Position numbers and translations under genes: made by a program. Positions 9,969 to 19,745 of a stretch of 64,000 bases of DNA are shown here, in pieces. Source of the stretch: an uncultured Synechococcaceae cyanobacterium. Its GTDB lineage: Bacteria; Cyanobacteriota; Cyanobacteriia; PCC-6307; Cyanobiaceae. The DNA lies in contig CACAVZ010000003.1 of NCBI GenBank assembly GCA_902536065.1, positions 62,001 to 126,000 of the forward strand, in the 5' to 3' direction. Below the pieces are notes generated by a model that was not told the DNA's origin, ran no database searches, and saw nothing but the letters and a program-made list of their open reading frames with translations. The stretch's first letter is position 1; the number at the start of each line of letters is the position of its first letter.

Positions 9969-10705
9969 ATAATACTGTCTTAGAATTAGAAAATATATCT
10001 TATAAATATAAAAATGATCTGATCCTAAATAAAATAAATTTAAAAATAAATTCTGGGGAAAAAGTTGCACTTTTAGGTAAAAGCGGTTCAGGAAAAACTA
10101 CACTTATATCAGTACTTAATGGCACTATAAAGCCAACTCAAGGTGAGGTTAAATTATTCAATGAAAGTTTCGAGGAATTAGATAGAAAGCAGAAAAGTAA
10201 CATAACAACTATATGGCAAGATTTAAGATTAATAGAAGATCTCTCTGCAGAACAAAATGTTAATTGTGGACTACTAGCGGAAAACAATTTTTATTTCGCT
10301 TTTAAAAATTTACTAAATATAAGTTCTTTTAAAAAGGCGCATAAATATATGAAATTATGTAGACTTCATAACTCTATTTACGACAAAAAAATCAGAAAAC
10401 TATCTGGAGGACAAAAACAAAGGGTGGCTATAGCTAGATCATTAATTCAAGAATCAAATATATTACTTGCAGATGAGCCTTTTAATAATCTAGATCCCAA
10501 ATTGATAACAACAATTAAAAGCCTTCTGCTAGAAAATGTAGATAAAAATAATACAAAAAAATCCCCAAAGACGGCATTAGTTGCATTACATAGATTAGAT
10601 TTGCTGAATGATTTCGATAAAGTTATTGGAATAAGGGATGGTAAAATTTTTTTCAATATCAAAAGAAATAACTTAAAGAAGATTCATTTAGAGAAAATAT
10701 ATTAA
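9965..10705 (+). CDS. phnC: Phosphonate/phosphite-type ABC transporter ATPase
   Basis: This 246-residue ATPase energises uptake of the PhnD ligand. It has Walker A GKSGSGKTT near residue 38, the signature LSGGQKQR near 142, Walker B ILLADEP near 165 and the switch histidine in ALHRLD. Its length fits PhnC. The start overlaps the phnD stop, and phnE begins 4 bases after its stop, so phnD-phnC-phnE form one operon. The protein is unusually Lys/Asn-rich, in line with the AT-rich genome. Confidence 0.9.
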   Translation: MNNTVLELENISYKYKNDLILNKINLKINSGEKVALLGKSGSGKTTLISVLNGTIKPTQGEVKLFNESFEELDRKQKSNITTIWQDLRLIEDLSAEQNVNCGLLAENNFYFAFKNLLNISSFKKAHKYMKLCRLHNSIYDKKIRKLSGGQKQRVAIARSLIQESNILLADEPFNNLDPKLITTIKSLLLENVDKNNTKKSPKTALVALHRLDLLNDFDKVIGIRDGKIFFNIKRNNLKKIHLEKIY

Positions 10706-10709
10706 TTCG

Positions 10710-12212
10710 TTGAACAAATTAAAATTAAACTATACCTCATTATCTTTTCTTCCAATTTTGGTATGCATACCTCTATTTTATCAATTAATAAACAATATTC
10801 ATTTTGGAGGATTTAAATTATTCCAAGAATTCTTAATTTCTGCATTTAATCCCAAGATCGATAATGAAATTATTATTACCGTAATTAAGCGCTTAAATGA
10901 AACTATTTTAATTGGTTTTTTTAGTTGGTTAGTAAGTATTATTTTTGGAGCAATTTTTGGAATAATTTCCTCAAATATTTTTTATGAAATCTTTAATATT
11001 CCAAATTTTTTCTACCGCATAATAAGGTTTTTTCTAACAATAATTAGATCTATACACGAAGTGGTTTGGGGAATTATATTAATGCAAATATATGGAATAA
11101 ATTTTTCAATAGGAATAATAGCTATATGTATACCTTATATTGCTGTAAATTCAAAAGTTTTTGCTGAACAATTAGAAACTATTGACTACAAAAGTTTTGA
11201 ATCTATAAATCAAATAAATGCACCTAAATTTTCTTCTTTATTAACAATAGTATGGAATCCAATAATAAATACACTTAAAAACTTTGGTTTATATCGATTA
11301 GAGTGTTCAATAAGAAGCACAGTGATTTTAGGACTTTTTGGGATTGGCGGAATAGGTACGAGTATTTTTTTATCTTTCCAAACTTTGAATTTTAGAGAGT
11401 TATGGACTTATTTATGGTCATTAGCAATTTTGATAATTCTTTCTGGATTAATATTCAAAAAAATAAAATTTTATATTTCAAATAAAATCCTATCTATATT
11501 TTTTATTGCAGTTTTTTTCATAACAATTTTATTTTCTTTTTCATATTTTCTTTACTTTATTTTAAATAATAATTTTGAAAATTTTAATTCCGTTAGTTCT
11601 CTATTTAAATCAAGCTCAGATTTAGGATTATTTGATTTCTTAAAACTTATATTAGAAACAATAATTTTAAGTCTTCTATCAACAGGAATCGCAATTAGTT
11701 TACCCCCATTAGTAATAGGAATTTTTAACAATAATACTTCTAAAATTTTTATAAAAATTTTTGCATTTTTATTACGTTTAATACCTACACCTGTAATACT
11801 TTTAATTCTATTAACTTTTAATAATCCTTCTTTATCTTTAGCAGCTTTAACATTAGGTCTTCACAACACTGGCATTACAGCCAAATTACTTTTTACAAAT
11901 CTAGAAAGCCAAGACAGGAGAAATTACATTGCAATGAAATCTCTAGGGATCTCAAAAAAAACTAGTTGGCTCTTAGGTTTATTTTCTCAACAAGCAAAAA
12001 GTTACTTAGCATATTGCGCTTATAGATCTGACATTATTATTAGAGAAACTGCGATTGTTGGGGTTATTGGAAGTGTTGGTCTAGGTTGGCAATTACAAGA
12101 ATCACTCAGTTCATTCGCATGGCAAGAAGTTACCATAGTTTTGATAGCTTATAGCTCCATCGCAATAGTTGGTGAATTAATAAATGGTAAAATCAAAAAT
12201 AGTTTAACTTAA
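10710..12212 (+). CDS. phnE: Double-length (fused) phosphonate/phosphite-type ABC permease
   Basis: At 500 residues this is twice a normal PhnE. It contains two binding-protein-dependent permease domains in tandem. Each ends with a coupling region and a G-rich turn: LGLFGIGGIGTS in the first half and VGVIGSVGLGWQLQ in the second. About twelve membrane segments can be counted. It forms the membrane channel for the PhnD-PhnC system. It starts with TTG at 10710, 4 bases after phnC. A fused permease replaces the usual homo- or heterodimer; comparable fusions exist in other bacteria, so this is not a defect. Confidence 0.88.
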   Translation: MNKLKLNYTSLSFLPILVCIPLFYQLINNIHFGGFKLFQEFLISAFNPKIDNEIIITVIKRLNETILIGFFSWLVSIIFGAIFGIISSNIFYEIFNIPNFFYRIIRFFLTIIRSIHEVVWGIILMQIYGINFSIGIIAICIPYIAVNSKVFAEQLETIDYKSFESINQINAPKFSSLLTIVWNPIINTLKNFGLYRLECSIRSTVILGLFGIGGIGTSIFLSFQTLNFRELWTYLWSLAILIILSGLIFKKIKFYISNKILSIFFIAVFFITILFSFSYFLYFILNNNFENFNSVSSLFKSSSDLGLFDFLKLILETIILSLLSTGIAISLPPLVIGIFNNNTSKIFIKIFAFLLRLIPTPVILLILLTFNNPSLSLAALTLGLHNTGITAKLLFTNLESQDRRNYIAMKSLGISKKTSWLLGLFSQQAKSYLAYCAYRSDIIIRETAIVGVIGSVGLGWQLQESLSSFAWQEVTIVLIAYSSIAIVGELINGKIKNSLT

Positions 12213-12260
12213 TTTGTAAGAATAATTTGTTGAATCAAGTAATTATTTTTTCCAGTTATA

Positions 12261-12905
12261 GTGATTAGTTTACCAAAACAGCTAGTTGTAATTGGAGATA
12301 GCTCAGTTTATGGATGGGGAGATAATGAAGGTGGCGGATGGTGTGAGAGGCTTAGAAAAGATTGGTGCAACAACCAAAATGCGCCTGTAATTTATCAACT
12401 TGGCGTGAGGGGTGATGGGATAGAAAAAGTTTCATTTAGATGGGAAAAAGAATGGTCATCTAGAGGAGAAACCAGAAGAAATAAACCTAAAGCAATCTTG
12501 CTTAATGTTGGTCTTAACGACACTGCTGCAATTGGTCAGAAAAACGGAAGACATCAATTAGATATAGATGGATTTGAATATGGATTAGAGAGACTTATTA
12601 ATGAAATGAACTCTTTAACAAATGTCTTTGTTATTGGTCTAACACCAGTTGACGAAAGCAAAATGCCGTTCGCAGGATGTCTATGGTACTCAAATGATTT
12701 TTGCAATTCTTATGAAAGGAGAATGGAGGAAGTATGCCTCAATCAGAATGTCCCATTTCTTCCTACTTTTAGAGAAATGTACTCTGACAAAAGGAGTAAA
12801 AATTGGATTACGCATGATGGAATTCATCTAAATTCCGAAGGTCATTTCTGGCTTTTCCAAAGACTGAAGAGCTGGGAGATTCTTACAAAATGGAAGGAAT
12901 CCTAG
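12261..12905 (+). CDS. SGNH/GDSL-type hydrolase
   Basis: The 214-residue protein is a GDSL-type esterase or lipase. Block I reads IGDSSVYGWG with the catalytic Ser near residue 14, block II has GVRGDG, block III has NVGLND, and block V has THDGIHLNSEG with the Asp-His pair near the C-terminus. No signal peptide is seen, so it is probably cytosolic; substrate unknown. It starts with GTG at 12261, 48 bases after phnE, and could be the last gene of that operon or have its own promoter. It is convergent with the DUF92 gene. Confidence 0.85.
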   Translation: MISLPKQLVVIGDSSVYGWGDNEGGGWCERLRKDWCNNQNAPVIYQLGVRGDGIEKVSFRWEKEWSSRGETRRNKPKAILLNVGLNDTAAIGQKNGRHQLDIDGFEYGLERLINEMNSLTNVFVIGLTPVDESKMPFAGCLWYSNDFCNSYERRMEEVCLNQNVPFLPTFREMYSDKRSKNWITHDGIHLNSEGHFWLFQRLKSWEILTKWKES

Positions 12906-12920
12906 GTCTTTTCAAATATT

Positions 12921-13664
12921 TTAATTTAAAAAATATGAGTATAAAAAAAGAGCAAAGATAGAAAAAACAGAAGCAATACTTGTCTGAATAGCATTTACTA
13001 ATTCATTACTTAATTTATATTTATTTTGAAATTTTGCACCAATAATACTCTCAGAAAGTGTGGCTAAAAATCCCGAAACGGCAACAACTATAAAATGGGA
13101 TTTTGTAGAAATAAGTGATAAAAGAAGCATTATAAAAGCCATAAATATTGATCCCAAAAAACTAGCTAATGTCCCTTCTAGACTGACTCCTCCTTCAGTC
13201 CCTCTATCAACCTTTTTAAGTGAAGTAATTAAATATGTATTCTTCCCAAACCTTTTCCCAATTTCGCTACCAAAAGTATCCGCCAACTTTGCAGCAAAAC
13301 TTGCAGCAAATCCTATTTTAAAAATAACTACGTTGGCAGGATTAAATTTAGTCATAATTGCAAGAAATAATCCTGAAGCTGCAGATCCCCATACATTTTC
13401 AGGACCTCTTCTCCCATCTCTTTTTTCAGCTATTCCTTGTTCTTTTTTAAATTTAAAACCTATTTTGGTAACGAGAGATCCAAATATTAAATAAATTACA
13501 ACTGCCATCCATCCCTGCCAAGACAAACATCCCCACAAAATTGTTCCTAAAATACCTGCACTAATCCAACCACCTTTTGTCATCAAAGGAATCTTGGAAA
13601 ATATATAAATCAAAATAAAGTTGATTAAAAAACCTATAAAAAATTGATTTTTAATTAAATCCAT
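12921..13664 (-). CDS. DUF92 membrane protein, VTE6-like phytyl-phosphate kinase candidate
   Basis: The 247-residue integral membrane protein belongs to DUF92 (TIGR00297). Six or so membrane segments are visible, with the family motifs KRDGRRGPENVWGSA near residue 85, ADTFGSEIG near 130 and the GGVSLEGTLAS loop near 158. Plant VTE6, a DUF92 protein, is a phytyl-phosphate kinase that recycles phytol for tocopherol and phylloquinone. A similar prenyl-phosphate role is plausible here. It is 6 bases downstream of rsmE, in an rsmE-DUF92 pair. The family is clear; the enzymatic role rests on homology. Confidence 0.82.
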   Translation of the reverse strand: MDLIKNQFFIGFLINFILIYIFSKIPLMTKGGWISAGILGTILWGCLSWQGWMAVVIYLIFGSLVTKIGFKFKKEQGIAEKRDGRRGPENVWGSAASGLFLAIMTKFNPANVVIFKIGFAASFAAKLADTFGSEIGKRFGKNTYLITSLKKVDRGTEGGVSLEGTLASFLGSIFMAFIMLLLSLISTKSHFIVVAVSGFLATLSESIIGAKFQNKYKLSNELVNAIQTSIASVFSIFALFLYSYFLN

Positions 13665-13670
13665 ATTTAT

Positions 13671-14444
13671 CTAATTCCTTAATTTCAAATCAATTCTCCA
13701 TTGATTTAGAATTGATGATGCGTTAATACTAGCTGTTGAAGTTCTTAAGATAGTGTCAGAAAGTTTAACGAAGGTAATATTATTTTTATTAAAAATATCA
13801 ATTTCTTTAGCGGACCAACCTCCCTCAGGGCCAATTACATTCCAAAATATACCTCCTTTTTTATTCTCAAATTCTTGCTGTTTTCTTAACCATTGATTTA
13901 AGTCATATATTGATTCTTCTCTAGTTATGGAAATTGAAACTCTTTCTTGATTATTTCTACTTTTTAGCCATTCAATAATATCCACACCATTTAAAATAGA
14001 TGGTTTCCATAATCTCTCACTTTGCTCAACTGCTTCTTTGATAATTGAATTCCATCTCAAAAGTTTTTTCGAAAAATTTAAATTTTTGTTAACTTGTCTT
14101 TCTGAAAATAATGGCTGTATATAATCAATTCCGATTTCAGTACACATTTTTAAAATATCCTCAAAACCACTTTTTGGTATAACAACAGCTATTCCTAATA
14201 AGTAAATTTCTTGTTCTTGAAATAAGTAAGGTTTTTTTAATTTAATTATTTCTAAACAATCATTTTTTACTTTTATAGCTTTCCATAATGAACCCTCTCC
14301 GTTAGCTATAAATATTTCTTTACCATTTTTTATCCTCATTACTTTATTTAAATAATGAGCCTCTTCTTTGGAAAGTTCTAAATTATTGTTCTTAATATTT
14401 GCAATTCTTTCATGGGAAATAATTAATCTTGTTAAGTCTTCCAT
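13671..14444 (-). CDS. rsmE: 16S rRNA m3U1498 methyltransferase
   Basis: RsmE methylates N3 of U1498 in 16S rRNA. The 257-residue SPOUT-fold protein has an N-terminal PUA-like part (SKEEAHYLNKVMRIKNG near residue 25), VIPKSGFEDILKMCTEIGID near 92, then the knot-region motifs IGPEGGWSAKEID near 205 and ILRTSTASINAS near 238, which bind SAM. Length and motifs are normal. It lies between the DUF3531 gene and the DUF92 gene on the same strand with spacers of 9 and 6 bases, so the three are likely co-transcribed. Confidence 0.94.
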   Translation of the reverse strand: MEDLTRLIISHERIANIKNNNLELSKEEAHYLNKVMRIKNGKEIFIANGEGSLWKAIKVKNDCLEIIKLKKPYLFQEQEIYLLGIAVVIPKSGFEDILKMCTEIGIDYIQPLFSERQVNKNLNFSKKLLRWNSIIKEAVEQSERLWKPSILNGVDIIEWLKSRNNQERVSISITREESIYDLNQWLRKQQEFENKKGGIFWNVIGPEGGWSAKEIDIFNKNNITFVKLSDTILRTSTASINASSILNQWRIDLKLRN

Positions 14445-14453
14445 CTAAAACAC

Positions 14454-14897
14454 TTAATCTTTGAAAACTAAATCTTCATGTTGTTCAATTGCCCAATCAT
14501 TATTTTCACCCCCAATAATTAACTCTTCAATTTTTACATAATTATTTGATACCTCATTCAAAGAATTAATTAATATATCTATTGAAATGGAGTCTGAAGT
14601 TCCAAAATCAACCCAACATCTTCCCCACGAGTTTTGATATTCCATAATTCCTAAATTATGCATTAAGGCTGGAAGAGATGCGTTTTTTTGATCATTATCG
14701 TAGGACATCCAACTTAGATCGGAACCCTCTTCATGAGTTTGCAAATTTTCAGAGTTAAATCCACCTAACCTTCCAAGAACGTACCAACTATCAAAAACAC
14801 CATCTAAATAATTTTTTTCATCTTGAGTTGGTGATTCTGAAAACCTGATCCATATCCAACAATTAAAAGGATCAACTTCCCTAAAAATAATATTCAT
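14454..14897 (-). CDS. DUF3531 conserved cyanobacterial protein
   Basis: This is a 147-residue soluble acidic protein of the DUF3531 family, found in cyanobacteria and plastids. Recognisable pieces are the opening FREVDPFNCWIWIRF, SWYVLGRLGGFN near residue 38 and WGRCWVDFGTSD near 92. No signal peptide, membrane span or catalytic motif is seen. It is first of the DUF3531-rsmE-DUF92 gene group. Function unknown. Confidence 0.8.
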   Translation of the reverse strand: MNIIFREVDPFNCWIWIRFSESPTQDEKNYLDGVFDSWYVLGRLGGFNSENLQTHEEGSDLSWMSYDNDQKNASLPALMHNLGIMEYQNSWGRCWVDFGTSDSISIDILINSLNEVSNNYVKIEELIIGGENNDWAIEQHEDLVFKD

Positions 14898-14980
14898 ATT
14901 GACTAATAGCTTTTTAAATCTAAAGCTATTATAAGTAAGTTATTACTAGATTAAAATTCATACCTATAACTTAATTAATA

Positions 14981-15628
14981 ATGCTTGATTTAAAAAAGAT
15001 ATCTTATCAACCCCAAACTGGTGAAAGAAAAATAATAGACAGTTTAAATTTAAAAGTACATGAAAATGAAATCATTTTAATTTGCGGCAATAGTGGTTCT
15101 GGGAAAACAACACTACTCGAAATAATAAGCGGATTAACAAATCCACAAAAAGGAAAAATTACTTGGAAGAATAAAATTTTATCTTCTAGACAAAGAAGAT
15201 GGTTTTGTGGAGTGGTATTCCAATTTCCTGAAAGATACTTTATTGGTACAACCATTGGGAAAGAATTGAAAATAGGACATAAATCTTTAAGAGAAAAAAA
15301 TATAGAATTAGTTTTAAATAAAGTTGGTTTAAAAAAAATTAATCTGACCCAACCACCAGAGCAACTAAGTGGCGGACAACAAAGAAGATTAGCTGTAGCA
15401 GTTCAACTTCTTAGAAACCCCTCAATTCTTTTACTTGATGAACCAACTGCTGGATTAGACTATTCAATGAGAAATGATGTGAAGAATTTAATCCTTGATT
15501 TAAAAAATAAAAATACAATTATTATTGTTACTCATGAACCTGCCTTATTTGAGGGAATTCCTTCTAGGATATTATTCTTGGAAAAAGGTAAAATCAAAAA
15601 TTTTATGAAAGAAAATCATGCAGGATAG
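14981..15628 (+). CDS. ABC transporter ATP-binding protein, CbiO/ECF-like
   Basis: The 215-residue ATPase contains Walker [10 protein letters not shown] near residue 35, the Q-loop in VVFQFPE, the signature LSGGQQRR near 128, Walker [13 protein letters not shown] near 150 and the switch VTHEP near 184. The [14 protein letters not shown] spacing resembles energy-coupling-factor ATPases (CbiO/EcfA). No permease gene is next to it; the stop lies inside the start of hslO (11-base overlap), so the pair is translationally coupled. The cargo is unknown. Confidence 0.85.
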   Translation: MLDLKKISYQPQTGERKIIDSLNLKVHENEIILICGNSGSGKTTLLEIISGLTNPQKGKITWKNKILSSRQRRWFCGVVFQFPERYFIGTTIGKELKIGHKSLREKNIELVLNKVGLKKINLTQPPEQLSGGQQRRLAVAVQLLRNPSILLLDEPTAGLDYSMRNDVKNLILDLKNKNTIIIVTHEPALFEGIPSRILFLEKGKIKNFMKENHAG

Positions 15629-16526
15629 AATTGTTCGGGCTACTGCAGCAAATGGAGGAATAAGATTAGTTGCGGTCTTAACAACAGAATCTTCTTTAGA
15701 AGCAAAAAAAAGACACGGTCTTTCTTATTTGACCACCTGTATCTTAGGGAGAGCATTTAGTGCTTCACTGCTTTTAGCTAGCTCAATGAAAATAATGCAT
15801 GGGAGAGTTACTTTAAGAATTAGATCTGAGGGACCTTTAAAAGGATTACTAGTTGATGCAGGTAGAGACGGAAAAGTTAGGGGTTATGTAGGGAATCCTA
15901 ATTTAGAATTAGACCTACTCAAAATTGGCAATAATAAATATTCTTTTGATTTTACACAAGCGGTAGGTACAGGATATTTAAATGTAATTAGAGATAGTGG
16001 ATTTGGAGAACCCTTTACAAGCACTGTTGAATTAGTAAATGGCAATATTGCAGAAGACTTAGCTTCATATTTATATCATTCAGAGCAAACTCCCTCTGCT
16101 GTATTTATTGGAGAAAAAATTCAAAATAAAAGTGTAATTTGTAGTGGTGGATTATTAGCTCAAGTTCTACCTAAAAAAGATACTGACCCTCTACTTGTCT
16201 CACTACTTGAAGAAAGATGTAAAGAAATTAATTCTTTCAGCGAAGACCTTTTTAAGTCAAAAGATAATCTTCTTTCGTTAATTAGAAATATATTTCCCGA
16301 TATTGACGATAAATCAATCTCTGAAAAAGCTCGTTCCCAAGAAGTTAGTTTTAAATGCAAGTGTTCCAAACAAAGAAGTTTGAATGCGATGAAAATGCTT
16401 GATAAGAGCGAGTTGGAAGACATCCTCAAGAAAGATGGCAAAGCGGAGTTGGTTTGTGAATTTTGTAAGAATAAATATCTTATAAATTATGAAGAAATTA
16501 AATCGATGGTAGAAAATCCATCATAA
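15618..16526 (+). CDS. hslO: Hsp33 redox-regulated chaperone
   Basis: Hsp33 is a cytosolic holdase switched on by oxidation. The 302-residue protein has the N-terminal domain ([14 protein letters not shown]), then the zinc-binding redox switch: CKC near residue 244 and CEFC near 280. This is the CxC-CxxC motif that binds Zn2+ when reduced and forms disulfides under oxidative stress. It overlaps the upstream ABC ATPase gene by 11 bases. Its stop overlaps that of the convergent CPP1-like gene. Confidence 0.96.
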   Translation: MQDRIVRATAANGGIRLVAVLTTESSLEAKKRHGLSYLTTCILGRAFSASLLLASSMKIMHGRVTLRIRSEGPLKGLLVDAGRDGKVRGYVGNPNLELDLLKIGNNKYSFDFTQAVGTGYLNVIRDSGFGEPFTSTVELVNGNIAEDLASYLYHSEQTPSAVFIGEKIQNKSVICSGGLLAQVLPKKDTDPLLVSLLEERCKEINSFSEDLFKSKDNLLSLIRNIFPDIDDKSISEKARSQEVSFKCKCSKQRSLNAMKMLDKSELEDILKKDGKAELVCEFCKNKYLINYEEIKSMVENPS

Positions 16527-17195
16527 AAAAATTACGCCTAGCCATAAAATGACCATAGCTGGAATACTTTGAATTTTTTGTATTGACAAAGAGTTGTTTG
16601 ATACTTCCTGAATGAAAGAATTATTTTCAAGCAATCCACCAAATATTAATCCTATCGAGAGAAAGGTAACACTCCAACCCAGAGAACCTATAAATCTTTT
16701 ACCCGATTTAATTTGAGTATACGTAAGTATTAAGGTTGAGATAGATAGTAAAAGTCTATTATTAGAGTCTGGACTGATAAATAACAAAATTAAAAATAAT
16801 AGCCCAACAGATATTTTTATTGAAAGATTATCAAATGAGGGGGTGGTTATTTTTGGCAAACTATACTGACTTGAGTTCTGAGGGTTATTATTTAAATTTT
16901 TTATCTTAGAAAGCAGTGGGAAACTATTTTTGGTAAATTGATTAATTTGTTTTTCTTTTTTTGAGGCACTCACAGCTTCATAGCTTACATTTCCTGATTG
17001 CCTGGCTTTCAAACTCCCCATGAGTAATTGATCAAAGGAAGACTCTATTTTCGCTTTTAAAATTAAATCTTCACCAGCCTCTTTAACTTTAATATCTCTA
17101 GCTTTCTGAATATCCTCAAAAGGAGCACCTTCTTCTACACCTAAAATTTCATAAGGTGATTTTTCATTATTGTTTTTGCTACTGTTTGAATCCAA
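16521..17195 (-). CDS. CPP1-like / DUF3353 J-like membrane protein
   Basis: This 224-residue protein has a degenerate J-like N-terminus ([17 protein letters not shown] from residue 13) that lacks the HPD motif of true DnaJ proteins, followed by a polar linker and about four membrane segments from residue 127 to the end. This matches the DUF3353/CPP1 family; plant CPP1 is a chaperone-like protein that protects protochlorophyllide oxidoreductase. A similar job for chlorophyll enzymes in thylakoids is plausible. It is convergent with hslO with a 6-base overlap and lies downstream of prfC. Confidence 0.75.
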   Translation of the reverse strand: MDSNSSKNNNEKSPYEILGVEEGAPFEDIQKARDIKVKEAGEDLILKAKIESSFDQLLMGSLKARQSGNVSYEAVSASKKEKQINQFTKNSFPLLSKIKNLNNNPQNSSQYSLPKITTPSFDNLSIKISVGLLFLILLFISPDSNNRLLLSISTLILTYTQIKSGKRFIGSLGWSVTFLSIGLIFGGLLENNSFIQEVSNNSLSIQKIQSIPAMVILWLGVIFL

Positions 17196-17246
17196 ATTTT
17201 TTTTCCAATACTAATAGATTAACCAATTTTATAATCCATTAAGGCT

Positions 17247-18884
17247 TTATAAAACAATTGGTTCGACTCCACTAACAACGGGAGCAACTTTGCTTAAAGT
17301 TAATTTATTATTATCTTCAACAAATTGATTTAGGTTCCACTCATTTTTAAAAAGAATAACTGGCCTATTCCAACAATCTTTAACTATTTTGCAATTGAAT
17401 ATTCTGCCTAATTTTTCAATGGCTGGCCATCCATCAGAAACCCATCTTGCCAATTGATATGGCATCGATTCAAGATTTGCATCTACGCCATATTCACTTT
17501 TTAACCTGTGAGTTACTACTTCCAACTGTAGTTGACCAACAGCAGCAAGTATGGGATCTCTTTTGCTCTCATCAGAATCATAAAGAATCTGAACAGCACC
17601 TTCTTCACGAAGTTCATTCACCCCTTTTCTAAAGTTTTTAAATGCTGAGGGATTTGGATTTCTTAGCCAACTGAATATTTCAGGACTAAAGGATGGTATA
17701 CCTTCGTACTCTAAATGAGCACCTGTGTATAAAGTATCTCCAATAGAAAACATTCCTGGATTATTTAAACCAATTACATCCCCCGGATAGGCGTCATCCA
17801 CTACTTCTCTTTCTTGTCCAAAAAGTTTTTGGGGTCTTGATAATCTTATTGTTTTCCCAGTTCTAGAATGTTTTACTGACATATCTTTTTCAAATTTTCC
17901 ACTACAAACTCTTATAAAAGCAACTCTATCTCTATGCTTTGGATCCATGTTTGCTTGAAGCTTAAAAACAAATCCACTAAATTCGTCGCTTGCAGGTTCA
18001 ATATCCCCTTTATTACTATTTCTTGAAGTTGGCTTTTGAGCCATTTTTAAAAAACTATCTAAAAACGGTCTCACACCAAAATTAGTCATGGCAGATCCAA
18101 AGAAAACTGGGGTTAAAGAGCCATTAAAAACTTTTTCTTTTTCAAATTTCGATCCTGCCTCATCAAGAACCTCCAATTCTTCAAGTGAGATCTCAAGTAA
18201 CTCTCTCTCTACATATTTTGATAGCTCTTTATCTTCAAGACTTAATCTTTTCTCATTTGATTGTTTACCTCTAACAGCTTTATCAAATAAAATCACTTCT
18301 CTTGAAATCCTATCAATAACTCCCCTAAATTCCTCGCCACTCCCAATTGGCCAATTAATAGGTAAAGTACTTAATCCAAGTTCTGATTCAATTTCATCAA
18401 GTAGAGAAAATGGCTCTCTTCCTGGTCTATCCATTTTATTTATGAAAGTAAATATTGGTATTTTTCGCATTTTGCAAACTTCAAACAATTTTCTAGTTTG
18501 AGGTTCTAGCCCTTTAGCAGCATCTTCCAACATGACTGCATTATCAGCAGCAGCTAATGTTCTATAAGTATCCTCAGAGAAATCTTGGTGTCCTGGTGTA
18601 TCTAATAGATTGATTACTGATCTTTCATATTCAAATTGCAATACGGTCGATGTAATAGAAATCCCTCTTTGCTTCTCAAGTTCCATCCAGTCTGACGTAG
18701 CTTTTCTCTGATTACCCCTAGCCTTTACAGCGCCTGCTTGTTGAATAGCACCTCCATATAAAAGAAGCTTCTCAGTAAGAGTCGTTTTCCCAGCATCTGG
18801 ATGTGAAATGATGGCAAAATTTCTTCTTTTATTTACCGCATCCAGTATGTCTTTATTATTTATAATTTTGGTACCTAAGCTCAT
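17247..18884 (-). CDS. prfC: Peptide chain release factor 3
   Basis: RF3 is a GTPase that recycles RF1 and RF2 from the ribosome after termination. The 545-residue protein shows G1 [13 protein letters not shown] near residue 27, the G2 region QRGISITST near 70, [12 protein letters not shown] near 97, [10 protein letters not shown] near 148 and the RF3-specific C-terminal domain. Length and motifs are normal. It has the same orientation as the following CPP1-like gene. Confidence 0.97.
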   Translation of the reverse strand: MSLGTKIINNKDILDAVNKRRNFAIISHPDAGKTTLTEKLLLYGGAIQQAGAVKARGNQRKATSDWMELEKQRGISITSTVLQFEYERSVINLLDTPGHQDFSEDTYRTLAAADNAVMLEDAAKGLEPQTRKLFEVCKMRKIPIFTFINKMDRPGREPFSLLDEIESELGLSTLPINWPIGSGEEFRGVIDRISREVILFDKAVRGKQSNEKRLSLEDKELSKYVERELLEISLEELEVLDEAGSKFEKEKVFNGSLTPVFFGSAMTNFGVRPFLDSFLKMAQKPTSRNSNKGDIEPASDEFSGFVFKLQANMDPKHRDRVAFIRVCSGKFEKDMSVKHSRTGKTIRLSRPQKLFGQEREVVDDAYPGDVIGLNNPGMFSIGDTLYTGAHLEYEGIPSFSPEIFSWLRNPNPSAFKNFRKGVNELREEGAVQILYDSDESKRDPILAAVGQLQLEVVTHRLKSEYGVDANLESMPYQLARWVSDGWPAIEKLGRIFNCKIVKDCWNRPVILFKNEWNLNQFVEDNNKLTLSKVAPVVSGVEPIVL

Positions 18885-18915
18885 CTATATAATATAAGGG
18901 CCTTCCACTTAGTTC

Positions 18916-19611
18916 TTAAACATTACCATAGACTATTAAATAATTATCACCGTCTTCAAACACATCTAAAGAAGATAAATCATTCTCTAAAGTAAAATTT
19001 TTTAACTCTTTAAAGGTATAAGAAGCTCTTAAAGAGGCATAATAATCATTAGTCAAAATCTCATTATATTTTGTAGAGCATTGTGCTTTGAGTTCTAGAG
19101 CAGACTTTTCATCTAATGGCCTTTTTAAGTCCTTGTGAAAATTTACAGTGATATTACTAGACAAAATTCTTATGGTGTTGAAGAAATCTCCAAGATTAGT
19201 AATGTGATGGATCAAACTGTTACTTACAAGTAAACTAATTTTTTTTTTGAGTGTAAAATTATTTGATTTAATGTTTTTAATATCAGAACAAATGTAGCGC
19301 AGATTTCTTAATTTTTTTTGATTTTTAGAAATACTTTTATTAAATTCTGCTCTCAAAATCATCTCTTTAGAACCATCTATTCCAACTACTTCAGTATTAG
19401 GCCATTTTATTGCTAACTTCTCAGAAATATTTCCTGGGCCGCATCCTAGATCAACTATTAAATCTTTTTCACCTAGAAAAATATTTTTTTTCGAAAGATA
19501 ATGATTTATTTGCTTAATTAGATTAACTTCCCCTTCTGAAAAATCGGCTTCGTCATAAGAGATGACCTGCTCTTTTTTATTCATTAATTCAGGTTCGGGG
19601 ATTCTTTCCAT
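18916..19611 (-). CDS. Class I SAM-dependent methyltransferase, substrate unknown
   Basis: The 231-residue protein has the SAM-binding motif VDLGCGPGNIS at residues 53-63, an acidic post-motif (VVGIDGSKEM near 76), YICSDIKN near 106 and a hydrophobic SLLVSNSLIHH strand near 128. It fits the methyltransferase fold without features that reveal the substrate. It is divergent from nrdJ; the 134-base gap is taken up mostly by the nrdJ leader. Not an ArsM: the characteristic cysteines are missing. Confidence 0.8.
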   Translation of the reverse strand: MERIPEPELMNKKEQVISYDEADFSEGEVNLIKQINHYLSKKNIFLGEKDLIVDLGCGPGNISEKLAIKWPNTEVVGIDGSKEMILRAEFNKSISKNQKKLRNLRYICSDIKNIKSNNFTLKKKISLLVSNSLIHHITNLGDFFNTIRILSSNITVNFHKDLKRPLDEKSALELKAQCSTKYNEILTNDYYASLRASYTFKELKNFTLENDLSSLDVFEDGDNYLIVYGNV

Positions 19612-19642
19612 ATTCTTTCTTAAACAAAAATTTCATATTAAA

Positions 19643-19745
19643 CATAATTCTACACAAACCGTTAAATAGTGGTAAGAATAGTTGCAGACGCCACAGGTAG
19701 AGTTATTCTTCCAGTACGGGTTATTTACATACGTTTTTTTTTATC
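19643..19745 (+). promoter_or_regulatory. Structured nrdJ 5' leader; possible cobalamin-responsive element
   Basis: A likely -10 hexamer CATAAT lies at 19643-19648, giving a leader of about 90 bases. GG-(T bulge)-AAGAATA at 19671-19680 pairs with TATTCTTCC at 19704-19712, closing a 23-base loop that contains GACGCCACAGG. A T-run follows directly upstream of the GTG start, and no Shine-Dalgarno is visible. Since nrdJ makes an adenosylcobalamin enzyme, a short cobalamin riboswitch variant is an attractive idea, but the standard B12 box was not found. The hairpin is seen; the ligand is speculation. Confidence 0.35.

Noticed and set aside
18916-19611. Arsenite methyltransferase (ArsM) partner for arsS
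   Set aside because: The protein lacks the ArsM cysteines and sits 37 kb away; only a generic SAM fold is visible.
19731-19741. Terminator or attenuator T-run directly before nrdJ
   Set aside because: No GC-rich stem ends right before the T-run; the clear hairpin lies about 20 bases upstream.
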